Both the position numbers and the translations under genes were made by a program. This document shows, one piece after another, positions 1-5,723 of a stretch of 6,892 nucleotides of DNA (position 1 is the stretch's first letter; the number at the start of each line of letters is the position of its first letter). The DNA comes from Acutalibacter sp. (GTDB lineage: Bacteria > Bacillota > Clostridia > Oscillospirales > Acutalibacteraceae), in NCBI GenBank assembly GCA_022801475.1, contig JAAWSH010000089.1, forward strand, positions 1 to 6,892, given 5' to 3'. The notes under the pieces were generated by a model. It made no database searches and had not been told where the DNA came from. It saw only the letters and a list, made by a program, of their open reading frames with translations.

Positions 1-282
1 GTCAATGAAGGCAACGGGACTGTGGCCAAGGTCACCGAAGCCCTGGAGCGTACCAATGCTTTGGCAGGCAATGTGACCACCCAGATGGACATTGTGGTGA
101 AAGCCGTGGAGAATCAGACTGAATCCATCACCCAAGTGACCGAGGGTATCGACCAGATTTCCTCCGTGGTGCAGACTAACAGCGCCACCTCAGAGGAAAG
201 TGCCGCCGCCAGCCAGCAGCTTTCGGCAGAGGCGTCCAGCCTAAAACAACTGGTAGAGCAATTTACCCTTGCGAAAGAGTAA
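1..282 (+). CDS. Methyl-accepting chemotaxis protein, C-terminal fragment (5' end outside window)
   Basis: This frame is open from the first base and ends at TAA 280-282, giving the last 93 residues of a chemoreceptor. MCPs sense ligands and control the CheA kinase through a long antiparallel coiled-coil hairpin in the cytoplasm. The visible part is the returning (C-terminal) helix of that hairpin: a heptad-rich segment with ITQVTEGIDQISSVVQTNSA, then SEESAAASQQLSAEA and the ending LKQLVEQF, which is the standard end of Bacillota MCP signalling domains. The highly conserved hairpin tip (E-x-R-A-x-E-A type) would lie upstream of the window. A GTG at 22 is in frame but is internal to the gene and not a start. 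No CheR/CheB-type pentapeptide tail is seen; the protein ends in FTLAKE. It is the only convincing plus-strand gene and is followed by its own terminator, so it is a separate transcription unit from the minus-strand cluster. Ligand unknown. Confidence 0.93.
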   Translation, partial: VNEGNGTVAKVTEALERTNALAGNVTTQMDIVVKAVENQTESITQVTEGIDQISSVVQTNSATSEESAAASQQLSAEASSLKQLVEQFTLAKE

Positions 283-331
283 GGCTGCCTGAAGGGCGAA
301 TCTATGATCCCCATAGATGGGCCGTATATGG

Positions 332-367
332 AAGGGACCCTGCCAGTAAACGGCAGGGTCCCTTTTT
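332..367 (+). terminator. Rho-independent terminator of the chemoreceptor gene
   Basis: A perfect 13-bp stem is formed by 332-344 (AAGGGACCCTGCC) and 352-364, with a 7-nt loop (AGTAAAC) and a run of five T at 363-367. It starts 49 nt after the MCP stop codon. A smaller perfect 7-bp hairpin (300-306 with 312-318, ATCTATG/CATAGAT, 5-nt loop) sits between the stop codon and the terminator and may stabilise the 3' end. Confidence 0.93.
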
Positions 368-445
368 GTTGGGGATATTACGGGTTGGCGCACTTGTTAA
401 ATGGCTGCTTTTTATACCCTGCTCGGCGGTTAAGTCTACTCCCAG

Positions 446-604
446 CTATGGCCCGTCCTTCCAGGCCCCTCCTCTACTTCTGTGCGGCCGGAGATAGAGG
501 CGCACAGCGTCCTGCCGGGTTATGGCAAGGGTAACGGCAGCGGCGTCCGTTCTGTAGAACGCCCCAAAGACAGGCCTTGGGCCAGACCTGCCACAAAATG
601 TCAT
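446..604 (-). CDS. Doubtful 52-residue ORF overlapping the end of ORF 601-924
   Basis: I do not recognise this protein. The frame starts with ATG at 604 and ends at TAG 446-448. Its ATG overlaps the TGA of the upstream frame as ATGA, the classic layout for translational coupling, and this is the main reason to list it. The product starts MTFCGRSGPRPVFGAF, has an aliphatic middle (AAAVTLAITRQDAVRLYLRP) and ends in a basic, glycine-rich tail. There is no clear Shine-Dalgarno sequence before the ATG, no signal peptide and no known motif. It could equally be chance in a GC-rich stretch, or part of one older gene broken by a frameshift, with this frame continuing the 601-924 product. Confidence 0.2.
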   Translation of the reverse strand: MTFCGRSGPRPVFGAFYRTDAAAVTLAITRQDAVRLYLRPHRSRGGAWKDGP

Positions 605-924
605 CCGCTGTCTTGGCCGGGGAAGAAAGATTCAAACTCCGGCAATTCATCGGAAGGGGCTGGGGCAGTATCTTCCTCTTGGGAAGTTATCCCATCCATT
701 TCAACACCTATAGGCTCCGCCGCAGCCTTTATCACGGCATTGCGCACAGCCCTAAACTCCCCGTTCTGGGACAGGGACACCCGCTCCAGCAGTTTTTGCG
801 AATAGCTTCGAATGCTCCCGCTGCTCATACCATAGATTATATCTACGTTTAATATTATCCTATCAATCAAAAAACACCTAGTATTACTGTGGTTTTCTTT
901 TCTAATTCCCTTTCTCCTAGTCAT
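601..924 (-). CDS. Doubtful hypothetical ORF, possibly a gene remnant
   Basis: This is a 107-codon minus-strand frame. I do not recognise the product. The first 32 codons (924-829) lie in AT-rich DNA and look non-coding. From Met33 (828) the composition becomes GC-rich and the protein looks more like a real one: an amphipathic helical stretch (YSQKLLERVSLSQNGEFRAV followed by RNAVIKAAAEP), then an acidic, proline-rich tail (EEDTAPAPSDELPEFESFF). Neither ATG has a good ribosome binding site; an AGGAGAAAGGG sequence lies inside the first codons with no start at a proper distance downstream. The next ORF overlaps its stop by ATGA. The plausible readings are a small accessory gene, the 3' remnant of a decayed gene whose 5' part was lost at about 830-840, or chance. 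Two plus-strand frames lie over the same stretch and are even less protein-like. Confidence 0.25.
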   Translation of the reverse strand: MTRRKGIRKENHSNTRCFLIDRIILNVDIIYGMSSGSIRSYSQKLLERVSLSQNGEFRAVRNAVIKAAAEPIGVEMDGITSQEEDTAPAPSDELPEFESFFPGQDSG

Positions 925-1148
925 CTAAAAACTTTTATGTTGTTCGGCCACTTCAAACAGAGAAAGCTGTCATTCCTCTATCGTTAAAATAAACCCCCAA
1001 CTGACAATCATTAGGGCTGCATAATTCTTTTTGGCTGTTCTCTTTGTGGCCGTTAATATGCTTCATCAGGCGTAATCCACCAGCCCAGGGCCTTCTAAAT
1101 GCCCTATCGATTCGGCAAAATCAAGCGGTCAAACAGACCGCCGCCATC
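925..1148. other. AT-rich intergenic stretch, nothing recognised
   Basis: No gene, tRNA or known RNA motif is seen on either strand. It lies upstream of the doubtful minus-strand ORF and beyond the terminator of the peptidase transcript. The only structure noticed is a short perfect hairpin, GCGGTC (1125-1130) with GACCGC (1136-1141) around AAACA, directly next to the terminator at 1149-1185. I found no convincing promoter pair on either strand. Confidence 0.5.
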
Positions 1149-1185
1149 ACAACAAAATGGCTCCTGCGTGTGCAGGGAGCCATTT
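1149..1185 (-). terminator. Rho-independent terminator at the end of the minus-strand cluster
   Basis: Read on the minus strand, the arm 1185-1172 (AAATGGCTCCCTGC) pairs with 1167-1155 (GCAGGAGCCATTT) around an ACAC loop. One C is bulged, and the stem runs straight into TTTTGTTGT. On the plus strand the same stem is followed only by CTGGTTTT, so the minus strand is the better reading. It lies about 127 nt downstream of the peptidase stop codon and would end the uroD-like/peptidase transcript. Confidence 0.8.
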
Positions 1186-1244
1186 CTGGTTTTGACGTGG
1201 ATCTCTATGTGTGTGGAAGCAGCAGTGGAGGAGATAAAATCTCA

Positions 1245-1273
1245 CGATAGAACGCTTAAAGATCTTTCTATCG
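1245..1273 (-). repeat. Perfect inverted repeat in the 3' untranslated region of the peptidase gene
   Basis: CGATAGAA (1245-1252) and TTCTATCG (1266-1273) form an 8-bp perfect stem around a 13-nt loop that contains AAGATCTT. It lies between the peptidase stop codon and the terminator at 1149-1185. A further 5-bp hairpin (GAGAT-AAA-ATCTC, 1231-1243) lies beside it. There is no T-run after either, so they are not terminators by themselves. They could stabilise the 3' end of the mRNA. Confidence 0.5.
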
Positions 1274-1311
1274 CTAGAAGCAACGCTAGGGAATGTGCCG
1301 CTCCTCCTAAT

Positions 1312-2754
1312 CTACTTCAATTCCTCCTGAAATGTTAAATGATCAATGGCAATTAGGCCAGTGACAAAAATTTTGATGGATTTCAGCAAAAGCTCAATAA
1401 CGGTAGACTCATCTGGTCCATGGGCGCCGCCGTGGCCTGGACGGAAAATGCTTCGGTCCGCATATTGAGAAAGGTCTCCGCTAAATCCCATTCCATAGGA
1501 GATGGAATGGGGCAGTTTTCGGGCGTAGGTCCCGCCAGGCAGTACAAAGGGCTTGAGCTCCTGGTGCATGATACGGTTAAAATGATGGGTGAGAATGTCC
1601 ACCACCGGGTGGTCGGCAGGAAAATGATGGGCCGGGTCCACCCTCTGGGGCTGGGCCTGGTACCCGTGACTTTTACAGACCCCCGCCATATCCGCCAGAA
1701 TCTTTTCCGCGTCTCCTGTGATGGGATAGCGGATGTTTACGGTCAGCCGGGGTCTGCCCTCTTCCAGAGACAGCATAGAACCCACACAGGTCATTTTACC
1801 AGAGTCCGGGTCCTCACAGCCAATGCCCAGAGTCTGGCCATAGCAGTCTGTATTTACCATGTCTGGCAGGGCCAGCACCGCGTCGTCCTGGGGAGACAGC
1901 GCGCCGCTTTCCCGCAGCCCTTTGATCAAAATTCCAATGGCATTGCGGCTGTGCTCGGGAAACGCTGTGTGCCCTGCGCTTCCCTTGGCTGTCAGTACCA
2001 AGGTGTCTCCCCTGTCCTCCAGAATAAACTTCTCCTGAAGGGCATCCTGGGCCGCTATTACCCGGCTGGTCTTTTTCAGCTGGGCCAGGGCGGAATCAGG
2101 CACTACGTTATCTGCCACACCTCCCTCCAGCCGAAGAATGCTGTCGCTCAAGGGCTTTTCAGAGACCAGCGTTTCGGTAATAATGCCCTTCTCGCCATAG
2201 CACACCGGGTAATTGCTGTCCGCGATAATGGAGAAGGGCGGCGCGGGGTAGTGCGCCAGATAGTACTTCATATCCTCCATGCCCTGCTCCTCATTGGTGC
2301 CCAAAAACAGCTTCAGATTGTGGCGCAGGGGAATGCCCAGATCACGAATACAGCGCAGCACATAAAAGACCGCCATGGTCTGGCCCTTGTTATCTTGGGC
2401 GCCCCGGCCAATGATCATCCCGTTTTTAACAATGCCCTGGTAGGGCGGGAAGTCCCAGTCCTCTCCTTCCGGCACCACGTCCAAGTGTCCCCAGAACCCA
2501 ATGGTCTCTCCCTTGCCCCCCATATCGATGCTGCCCATATAGTCCTCATAATTTTCTGTCAAAAAACCGTGCCTCTTTCCCAGGTCCAGCATAGCGTGCA
2601 GCGCGTCCCGACAGCCCTGGCCATAGGGCTTTACCGGGCTGTCCTTTTCCGCCACACTTTTAATGCGCACCTGGTCCACAATGTCGTTGATAAGCTCCTG
2701 TCTGTGTTCTTCAATCCACTGGTCTATTTTTTCCTCCCAAATGGCTGTTTCCAT
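1312..2754 (-). CDS. M20 family metallopeptidase, Sapep/PepV-like dipeptidase
   Basis: A cytoplasmic two-zinc exopeptidase of 480 residues that hydrolyses di- or short peptides; its length fits the PepV/Sapep branch. Visible catalytic features in order: HLDVVPEG (H90 metal ligand, D92), GRGAQDNKG (D121 bridging the metals), GTNEEQG (E155 general base, E156 ligand), IADSNYPVCYGEKG (D179 ligand), the lid-domain motif GGVADNVVPD (211-220), GSAGHTAFPEHSRNAI (259-274), and HGGAHGPDES (441-450) with the last histidine ligand. All the catalytic residues expected in an active enzyme are present. The family's usual DDKG after the metal-binding loop is DNKG here. The start is ATG at 2754, preceded by GGGAGG 7 nt upstream; an in-frame GTG at 2769 would add five residues but lies before that site. 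The gene begins 2 nt after the stop of the UroD-like gene, so the two are almost certainly cotranscribed and translationally coupled. The true substrate is unknown; amidohydrolase or carnosinase-like activity on a non-peptide amide is possible. Confidence 0.93.
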   Translation of the reverse strand: METAIWEEKIDQWIEEHRQELINDIVDQVRIKSVAEKDSPVKPYGQGCRDALHAMLDLGKRHGFLTENYEDYMGSIDMGGKGETIGFWGHLDVVPEGEDWDFPPYQGIVKNGMIIGRGAQDNKGQTMAVFYVLRCIRDLGIPLRHNLKLFLGTNEEQGMEDMKYYLAHYPAPPFSIIADSNYPVCYGEKGIITETLVSEKPLSDSILRLEGGVADNVVPDSALAQLKKTSRVIAAQDALQEKFILEDRGDTLVLTAKGSAGHTAFPEHSRNAIGILIKGLRESGALSPQDDAVLALPDMVNTDCYGQTLGIGCEDPDSGKMTCVGSMLSLEEGRPRLTVNIRYPITGDAEKILADMAGVCKSHGYQAQPQRVDPAHHFPADHPVVDILTHHFNRIMHQELKPFVLPGGTYARKLPHSISYGMGFSGDLSQYADRSIFRPGHGGAHGPDESTVIELLLKSIKIFVTGLIAIDHLTFQEELK

Positions 2755-2756
2755 GG

Positions 2757-3728
2757 TTAATCCTCCCACATTGCTTCTCTTACCCAGCGGAACCGTTCCA
2801 GCTCAAAGGGCGGCAGGATGGAGCAGTCCGCTCCCAGAATCAGTCCGTTGACCGAGCCCTGGTCCTGGCGGTACGCCTGGACCAGCCGTCCGGCCTCCCG
2901 CTGAATTTGTTCTTTCGTTCCCGAGTATAGCAGACTACCCACCCGGTTGTCAAATCCGCCCAGCACCGAGCGGCTGCCAAAATACGCCTTGCCCTCGGCC
3001 AGGCTAAGGCCGTCAATATAGGTGGCCCAGTTTACCGTCCCGGCGGGGTAGCCCCGCCAGCGGGACAACACGTTCTTGTTGCCGTCCCAGGCACAGAAAT
3101 GCGCCATATTATATTGAGAATACTGGTTGGCTGTTTCCAGAATCTGTAGGTCCGCCGGGCGGACAATTTCATCATATTCTTCATCCGAGAAGCGGACCTC
3201 CTCCGCGCCCTGAAAGCAGACGAACATGCCCAGGCAGCCGGTCTGGGTTAAAATGCGCTCCTCCACCCAGCAAAGGGTGCTGGTAATCTCCTGTAGAGCC
3301 AGCAAAACAGACTTTTTATCTTGACGGAGCAGCTCTGCCAGAACATCGTCGCCAATCTTTCGCAACAGCATAAAGGAGGAAAACAGGTTAAAGTAGGTTA
3401 CCACCTCATCCTTTAGCAGTTCGCTGGTCCACGCGGCTCTTTCATACAGGTCTTGGCTATACTTTTCCCGGGGGCCGTCCGCCACGGCCTTTACCAGGTC
3501 GGGTACGGTACGGATGTTTTGGAATTCAAAAGGAGCCGTAAAGCCATCGTACATAATCTTGATAAAGTCCATCCCTGTTTCCTGGTAAAACTTCAGATGA
3601 TACTGGGCGCTTTCTTTTCCCATAGGCGGCCTGCCGCTTTCATCCCGAAAATGCCGCCAAAAGCTGATTGGCACATGGTCCACGGGTTCGCCCCGCAAAG
3701 CCGCCAGCACTCTTTCCTTTCGGTCCAT
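2757..3728 (-). CDS. Uroporphyrinogen decarboxylase superfamily protein, probable corrinoid-linked methyltransferase type
   Basis: A 323-residue TIM-barrel protein of the URO-D/MtaA superfamily. It starts MDRKERVLAALRGEPVDHVP, the typical opening of the non-heme branch. The MRQAGR substrate-binding motif of true heme-pathway HemE is absent, so haem synthesis is unlikely. H210-x-C212 in NMAHFCAWDG and C302 in LILGADCS form an H-x-C...C pattern, the zinc-thiolate site used by MtaA/MtbA-like enzymes to move methyl groups from methyl-corrinoid proteins to a thiol. Other family-like segments are VNWATYIDGLSLAEGK (232-247), VLGGFDN (255-261) and the C-terminal RFRWVREAM. The start is set by AGGAGG (3736-3741), 7 nt before ATG 3728; the ATG at 3734 would be only 1 nt from it. 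The gene follows the transporter genes across a terminator and runs into the peptidase gene with a 2-nt gap. No corrinoid protein gene is in the window, so the methyltransferase role is inference. The superfamily membership is much more certain. Confidence 0.85.
   Translation of the reverse strand: MDRKERVLAALRGEPVDHVPISFWRHFRDESGRPPMGKESAQYHLKFYQETGMDFIKIMYDGFTAPFEFQNIRTVPDLVKAVADGPREKYSQDLYERAAWTSELLKDEVVTYFNLFSSFMLLRKIGDDVLAELLRQDKKSVLLALQEITSTLCWVEERILTQTGCLGMFVCFQGAEEVRFSDEEYDEIVRPADLQILETANQYSQYNMAHFCAWDGNKNVLSRWRGYPAGTVNWATYIDGLSLAEGKAYFGSRSVLGGFDNRVGSLLYSGTKEQIQREAGRLVQAYRQDQGSVNGLILGADCSILPPFELERFRWVREAMWED
2762..2767 (-). promoter_or_regulatory. Ribosome binding site of the M20 peptidase, inside the UroD-like gene
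   Basis: GGGAGG on the minus strand ends 7 nt before ATG 2754. It lies within the last sense codons (Trp-Glu-Asp) of the preceding gene, whose TAA is at 2757-2759. It decides the peptidase start against the in-frame GTG at 2769 and means that ribosomes finishing the first gene clear the site for the second. Confidence 0.85.
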
Positions 3729-3735
3729 AATCATT

Positions 3736-3741
3736 CCTCCT
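3736..3741 (-). promoter_or_regulatory. Ribosome binding site of the UroD-like gene, next to a terminator T-run
   Basis: AGGAGG is 7 nt before ATG 3728 and only 1 nt before the alternative ATG 3734, so 3728 is the start. Three bases (3742-3744) separate it from the T-run of the terminator (3745-3750). A promoter lying between terminator and gene is therefore impossible. Confidence 0.85.
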
Positions 3742-3744
3742 TAT

Positions 3745-3798
3745 AAAAAAGCCGGCGCTCCCCAAAAATCATGTTCTTTCATCGTTTGGAGTGCCGGC
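3745..3798 (-). terminator. Rho-independent terminator or attenuator between the binding-protein and UroD-like genes
   Basis: On the minus strand GCCGGCACTCC (3798-3788) pairs with GGAGCGCCGGC (3761-3751). This gives 11 pairs with one mismatched-type wobble, followed directly by TTTTTT (3750-3745). The loop is long, 26 nt. It lies about 107 nt downstream of the binding-protein stop codon and would end most transporter transcripts. Because the UroD-like ribosome binding site follows at once, downstream expression needs read-through, or a promoter upstream of the hairpin that would make it a 5'-leader attenuator. In the other direction the stem is followed by CTTTTCTATATTTTG, so it may also stop plus-strand transcripts weakly. 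Confidence 0.85.
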
Positions 3799-3825
3799 CT
3801 TTTCTATATTTTGTTAACGCAGTTC

Positions 3826-3849
3826 AAAAATCGACATGTACCGATTTTT
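3826..3849. repeat. Inverted repeat, possible operator or secondary hairpin, between the binding-protein and UroD-like genes
   Basis: AAAAATCG (3826-3833) and CGATTTTT (3842-3849) are perfect 8-bp arms around ACATGTAC, whose core ACATGT is itself palindromic. Similarity continues imperfectly outward (CGCAGTTC on one side, AAGCGCG on the other). This is the size and symmetry of a dimeric repressor site. On the minus strand the second arm also gives a TTTTT run, so a weak terminator is the alternative. It sits in the 176-base gap 3729-3904. A possible but poor -10 (TATAGA, about 3809-3804 on the minus strand) follows it, with no good -35. Confidence 0.4.
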
Positions 3850-3904
3850 AAGCGCGTTTACTATATTGATCCAAAAGCTTACAGTGGCAAAGAGAATTGG
3901 AAGC

Positions 3905-5629
3905 TTAGCCCTTGCCGTTCATGCGGTCAAAAGCCTTTTGAGAGACCTCCATATAGGTCTGTAGGCCAATGTTGTCCAGTTCCTTTACATAAGCGTCCCA
4001 GTCGCTGTCAACGTTCATGTCGCCAGTGGCAAAGCGCGCCATGGATTCTTTTACGTAGGTCTCCAGAGAAGTCTTGATGTCCGCAATCTGGTCCGCCTCA
4101 TCAGGATCGTAAATAATCAGGGTGCAGGCCTCTTCAGGAGACTTGTCAATCAATGTGGCGGTAGACTGGGCGATCATATACTCCGCATCAGTGGGGTCGC
4201 CGTTCCACTGCTGGCCGTCCATCCACTTGCGCAGCATAATGTTGGGGGTCACGTTGCTCCAGTGGGACTTATGAGAAGAGCCGCCCCACACTAGGATGGC
4301 CTTAATCTCGCAATCCGCTCCATAAGCGTCACCCAGGGCCACGCCCTCCGGGTCGGGCTCCACCCAGTCCACGCCAGGCTCACCAAAGCGACTGAACAAG
4401 GTGGCCTCCTGGTCAAAGAAGAAGTCCGCCAGCCGGAACATGATTTCAGGCTCCTTGCAGTCCTTGGTAATGGCCATAATGGGCGAGGGAACTGTGGGAT
4501 AATAGGCCGCATACTGCACGCCCTCTGGGCCCACCATGGGATCCAAGGGCGTGTACTCGGCCTTTCTGTCCGTCATGGAAGTGGTGAACAGCTGGCCCAT
4601 GCCCGCAGTGCAGATAACGCCAATGGTGTTCCGGTCGCCCGCGGTAGCCACAGACTTAAAGGCAGGACCGTCCTGGGTAAAGGTAAGCGGGTCAAACAGG
4701 CCTTCCGAGCAAAGGCGGTTCAGGTAGCGCAGCCCCTCGCGCCACTGCTCTTTGTTGTATGGAACATCCAGGGTGCCGCCGCTTACGTTCCAGCGCAGTT
4801 CGCCGTCGTCATAGATGAAGGAATTCATCATCCAGTCGGCAGCCATCTGGTGCCAGTTGCCGCCGCCCATCATGCCAATCTCGTCGGCCTGGCCGTTGCC
4901 GTTGGGGTCCTGCTCCCGGAAATCCTTCAGCACCTGGTACAGCTCTTCGGTGGTGGTGGGCTTTTCCAGCTTCAGGGCGTCCAACCAGGCCTGGTTGATA
5001 TAGGCGCGCAGGCTGTGCTCATTGCTGGTTTGCTCATGGTACTGGGGCAGCGCATACACATGGCCGTCAGGAGATTTAATCAGCTCCATCAGATCCTTGT
5101 TCTGGGCCTGGGCCGCCATGTTCTTAATATTGACGCCGTACTGGTCTAGCAGCTCGTCCAGCTGGATAAAGGTGCCATTTTGGGCGTGGCGGTACACGGT
5201 TAGCTGCTTGCTGCTGCCAAAGAAGTTTCCGCCACTAAAGGCGTCCGGCAGCTCGGCGCCAGAGGCGATAAGCACCTCCATCTTCTGGTTGGCCTCCGCG
5301 CCGGGGTAGATCTCCAGGTTTAGCTTCAGCCCGGTTCTTTCCTCAATATACTTGGTAAAACTGTTGTCTACATAGTCCTCTACCTGGCCGCTTTTTTCAA
5401 TGGCCAGATTGATCTCCACCGGTTCGGCGACTATGGGAAGCTCACCTGCAGCGGACATTTTTCCGCCCTCGGTTTCAGATGTAGAGACCTGAGAACTCGT
5501 CTGGGAAGCAGAGCTGCTCTCTTCCTTGCTGGATGTGCCGGCAGAGCTTTGACCACCGCCTCCACAGCCGGCCAGGGCCAGGCAAAACGCCAAGGCGGCC
5601 GCTGTTACAGAGCATAATCTTTTTTTCAT
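3905..5629 (-). CDS. ABC transporter lipoprotein, extracellular solute-binding protein of the LplA/YtcQ type
   Basis: A 574-residue lipoprotein that captures solute outside the membrane and delivers it to the two permeases encoded just upstream. The start is ATG 5629, because AAAGGAAG lies 6 nt before it and a normal type II signal peptide follows: MKKR, a hydrophobic stretch, then the lipobox LAGC with lipidated Cys22. An in-frame ATG at 5692 would add 21 charged residues without a ribosome binding site. Residues 23-56 are a Gly/Ser/Thr/Glu linker. The binding domain shows family landmarks: FTKYIEERTGLKLNLE (91-106), VLIASGAELPDAF (119-131), AYINQAWLDALKLEKPTTTEEL (209-230, quoted in part) and a calcium-loop-like DPNGNGQADE (241-250). 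It ends with the usual WDAYVKELDNIGL helix. Members bind oligosaccharides, and some bind peptides or unknown ligands, so the ligand is open. A 94-nt gap with hairpins separates it from the permease gene, and a terminator follows. Confidence 0.93.
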   Translation of the reverse strand: MKKRLCSVTAAALAFCLALAGCGGGGQSSAGTSSKEESSSASQTSSQVSTSETEGGKMSAAGELPIVAEPVEINLAIEKSGQVEDYVDNSFTKYIEERTGLKLNLEIYPGAEANQKMEVLIASGAELPDAFSGGNFFGSSKQLTVYRHAQNGTFIQLDELLDQYGVNIKNMAAQAQNKDLMELIKSPDGHVYALPQYHEQTSNEHSLRAYINQAWLDALKLEKPTTTEELYQVLKDFREQDPNGNGQADEIGMMGGGNWHQMAADWMMNSFIYDDGELRWNVSGGTLDVPYNKEQWREGLRYLNRLCSEGLFDPLTFTQDGPAFKSVATAGDRNTIGVICTAGMGQLFTTSMTDRKAEYTPLDPMVGPEGVQYAAYYPTVPSPIMAITKDCKEPEIMFRLADFFFDQEATLFSRFGEPGVDWVEPDPEGVALGDAYGADCEIKAILVWGGSSHKSHWSNVTPNIMLRKWMDGQQWNGDPTDAEYMIAQSTATLIDKSPEEACTLIIYDPDEADQIADIKTSLETYVKESMARFATGDMNVDSDWDAYVKELDNIGLQTYMEVSQKAFDRMNGKG

Positions 5630-5657
5630 TTTTTTCTTCCTTTCTTTTCCCTTTTTC

Positions 5658-5699
5658 GCGGCATCCGCCGCATATTCATCAGTAAATAGCATGATTTAC
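5658..5699 (-). repeat. Two short hairpins in the permease/binding-protein gap
   Basis: Within the 94-nt gap 5630-5723 there are two perfect inverted repeats: GTAAAT (5682-5687) with ATTTAC (5694-5699), 6-nt loop, and GCGGC (5658-5662) with GCCGC (5667-5671), 4-nt loop. Neither is followed by a T-run on the minus strand. They lie just upstream of the binding-protein ribosome binding site (5636-5643) and could act in mRNA processing or protection, raising binding-protein levels above those of the permeases. This role is inference. Confidence 0.4.
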
Positions 5700-5723
5700 C
5701 GATTACCGTGATTAGAAACCTTC

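Noticed and set aside
304..534. Plus-strand frame of 76 codons after the chemoreceptor gene
   Set aside because: It contains the whole chemoreceptor terminator hairpin and has no ribosome binding site.
482..852. Plus-strand frames of 107 and 91 codons in the gene-poor region
   Set aside because: They overlap each other and the minus-strand frame, have no ribosome binding site, and their composition (many Ser, Pro, Arg, Trp, Cys) is that of non-coding frames.
368..1311. A tRNA, small RNA gene or mobile element in the gene-poor region
   Set aside because: No cloverleaf, no transposase or integrase fragment and no terminal repeats were found on reading both strands; only the short hairpins listed.
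1044..1338. Plus-strand frames of 68 and 79 codons
   Set aside because: They run through the terminator hairpin at 1149-1185 and, in one case, into the 3' end of the peptidase gene; no ribosome binding site and no protein-like features.
1420..2760. A 446-codon open frame on the plus strand opposite the M20 peptidase
   Set aside because: It is a mirror of the peptidase gene in GC-biased DNA. Its product is rich in His, Gln and Val without any domain or membrane pattern, and the minus-strand frame has all the catalytic motifs, a good ribosome binding site and a fitting neighbour.
2755..2769. GTG at 2769 as start of the M20 peptidase
   Set aside because: The GGGAGG site lies downstream of it, at the right distance for the ATG at 2754.
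2757..3728. Haem-pathway uroporphyrinogen decarboxylase (hemE)
   Set aside because: The MRQAGR motif is missing, no other tetrapyrrole gene is near, and the H-x-C...C pattern points to the methyltransferase branch of the superfamily.
5630..5692. ATG at 5692 as start of the binding protein
   Set aside because: It would put 21 charged residues before an otherwise normal lipoprotein signal peptide and has no ribosome binding site, while ATG 5629 has one.
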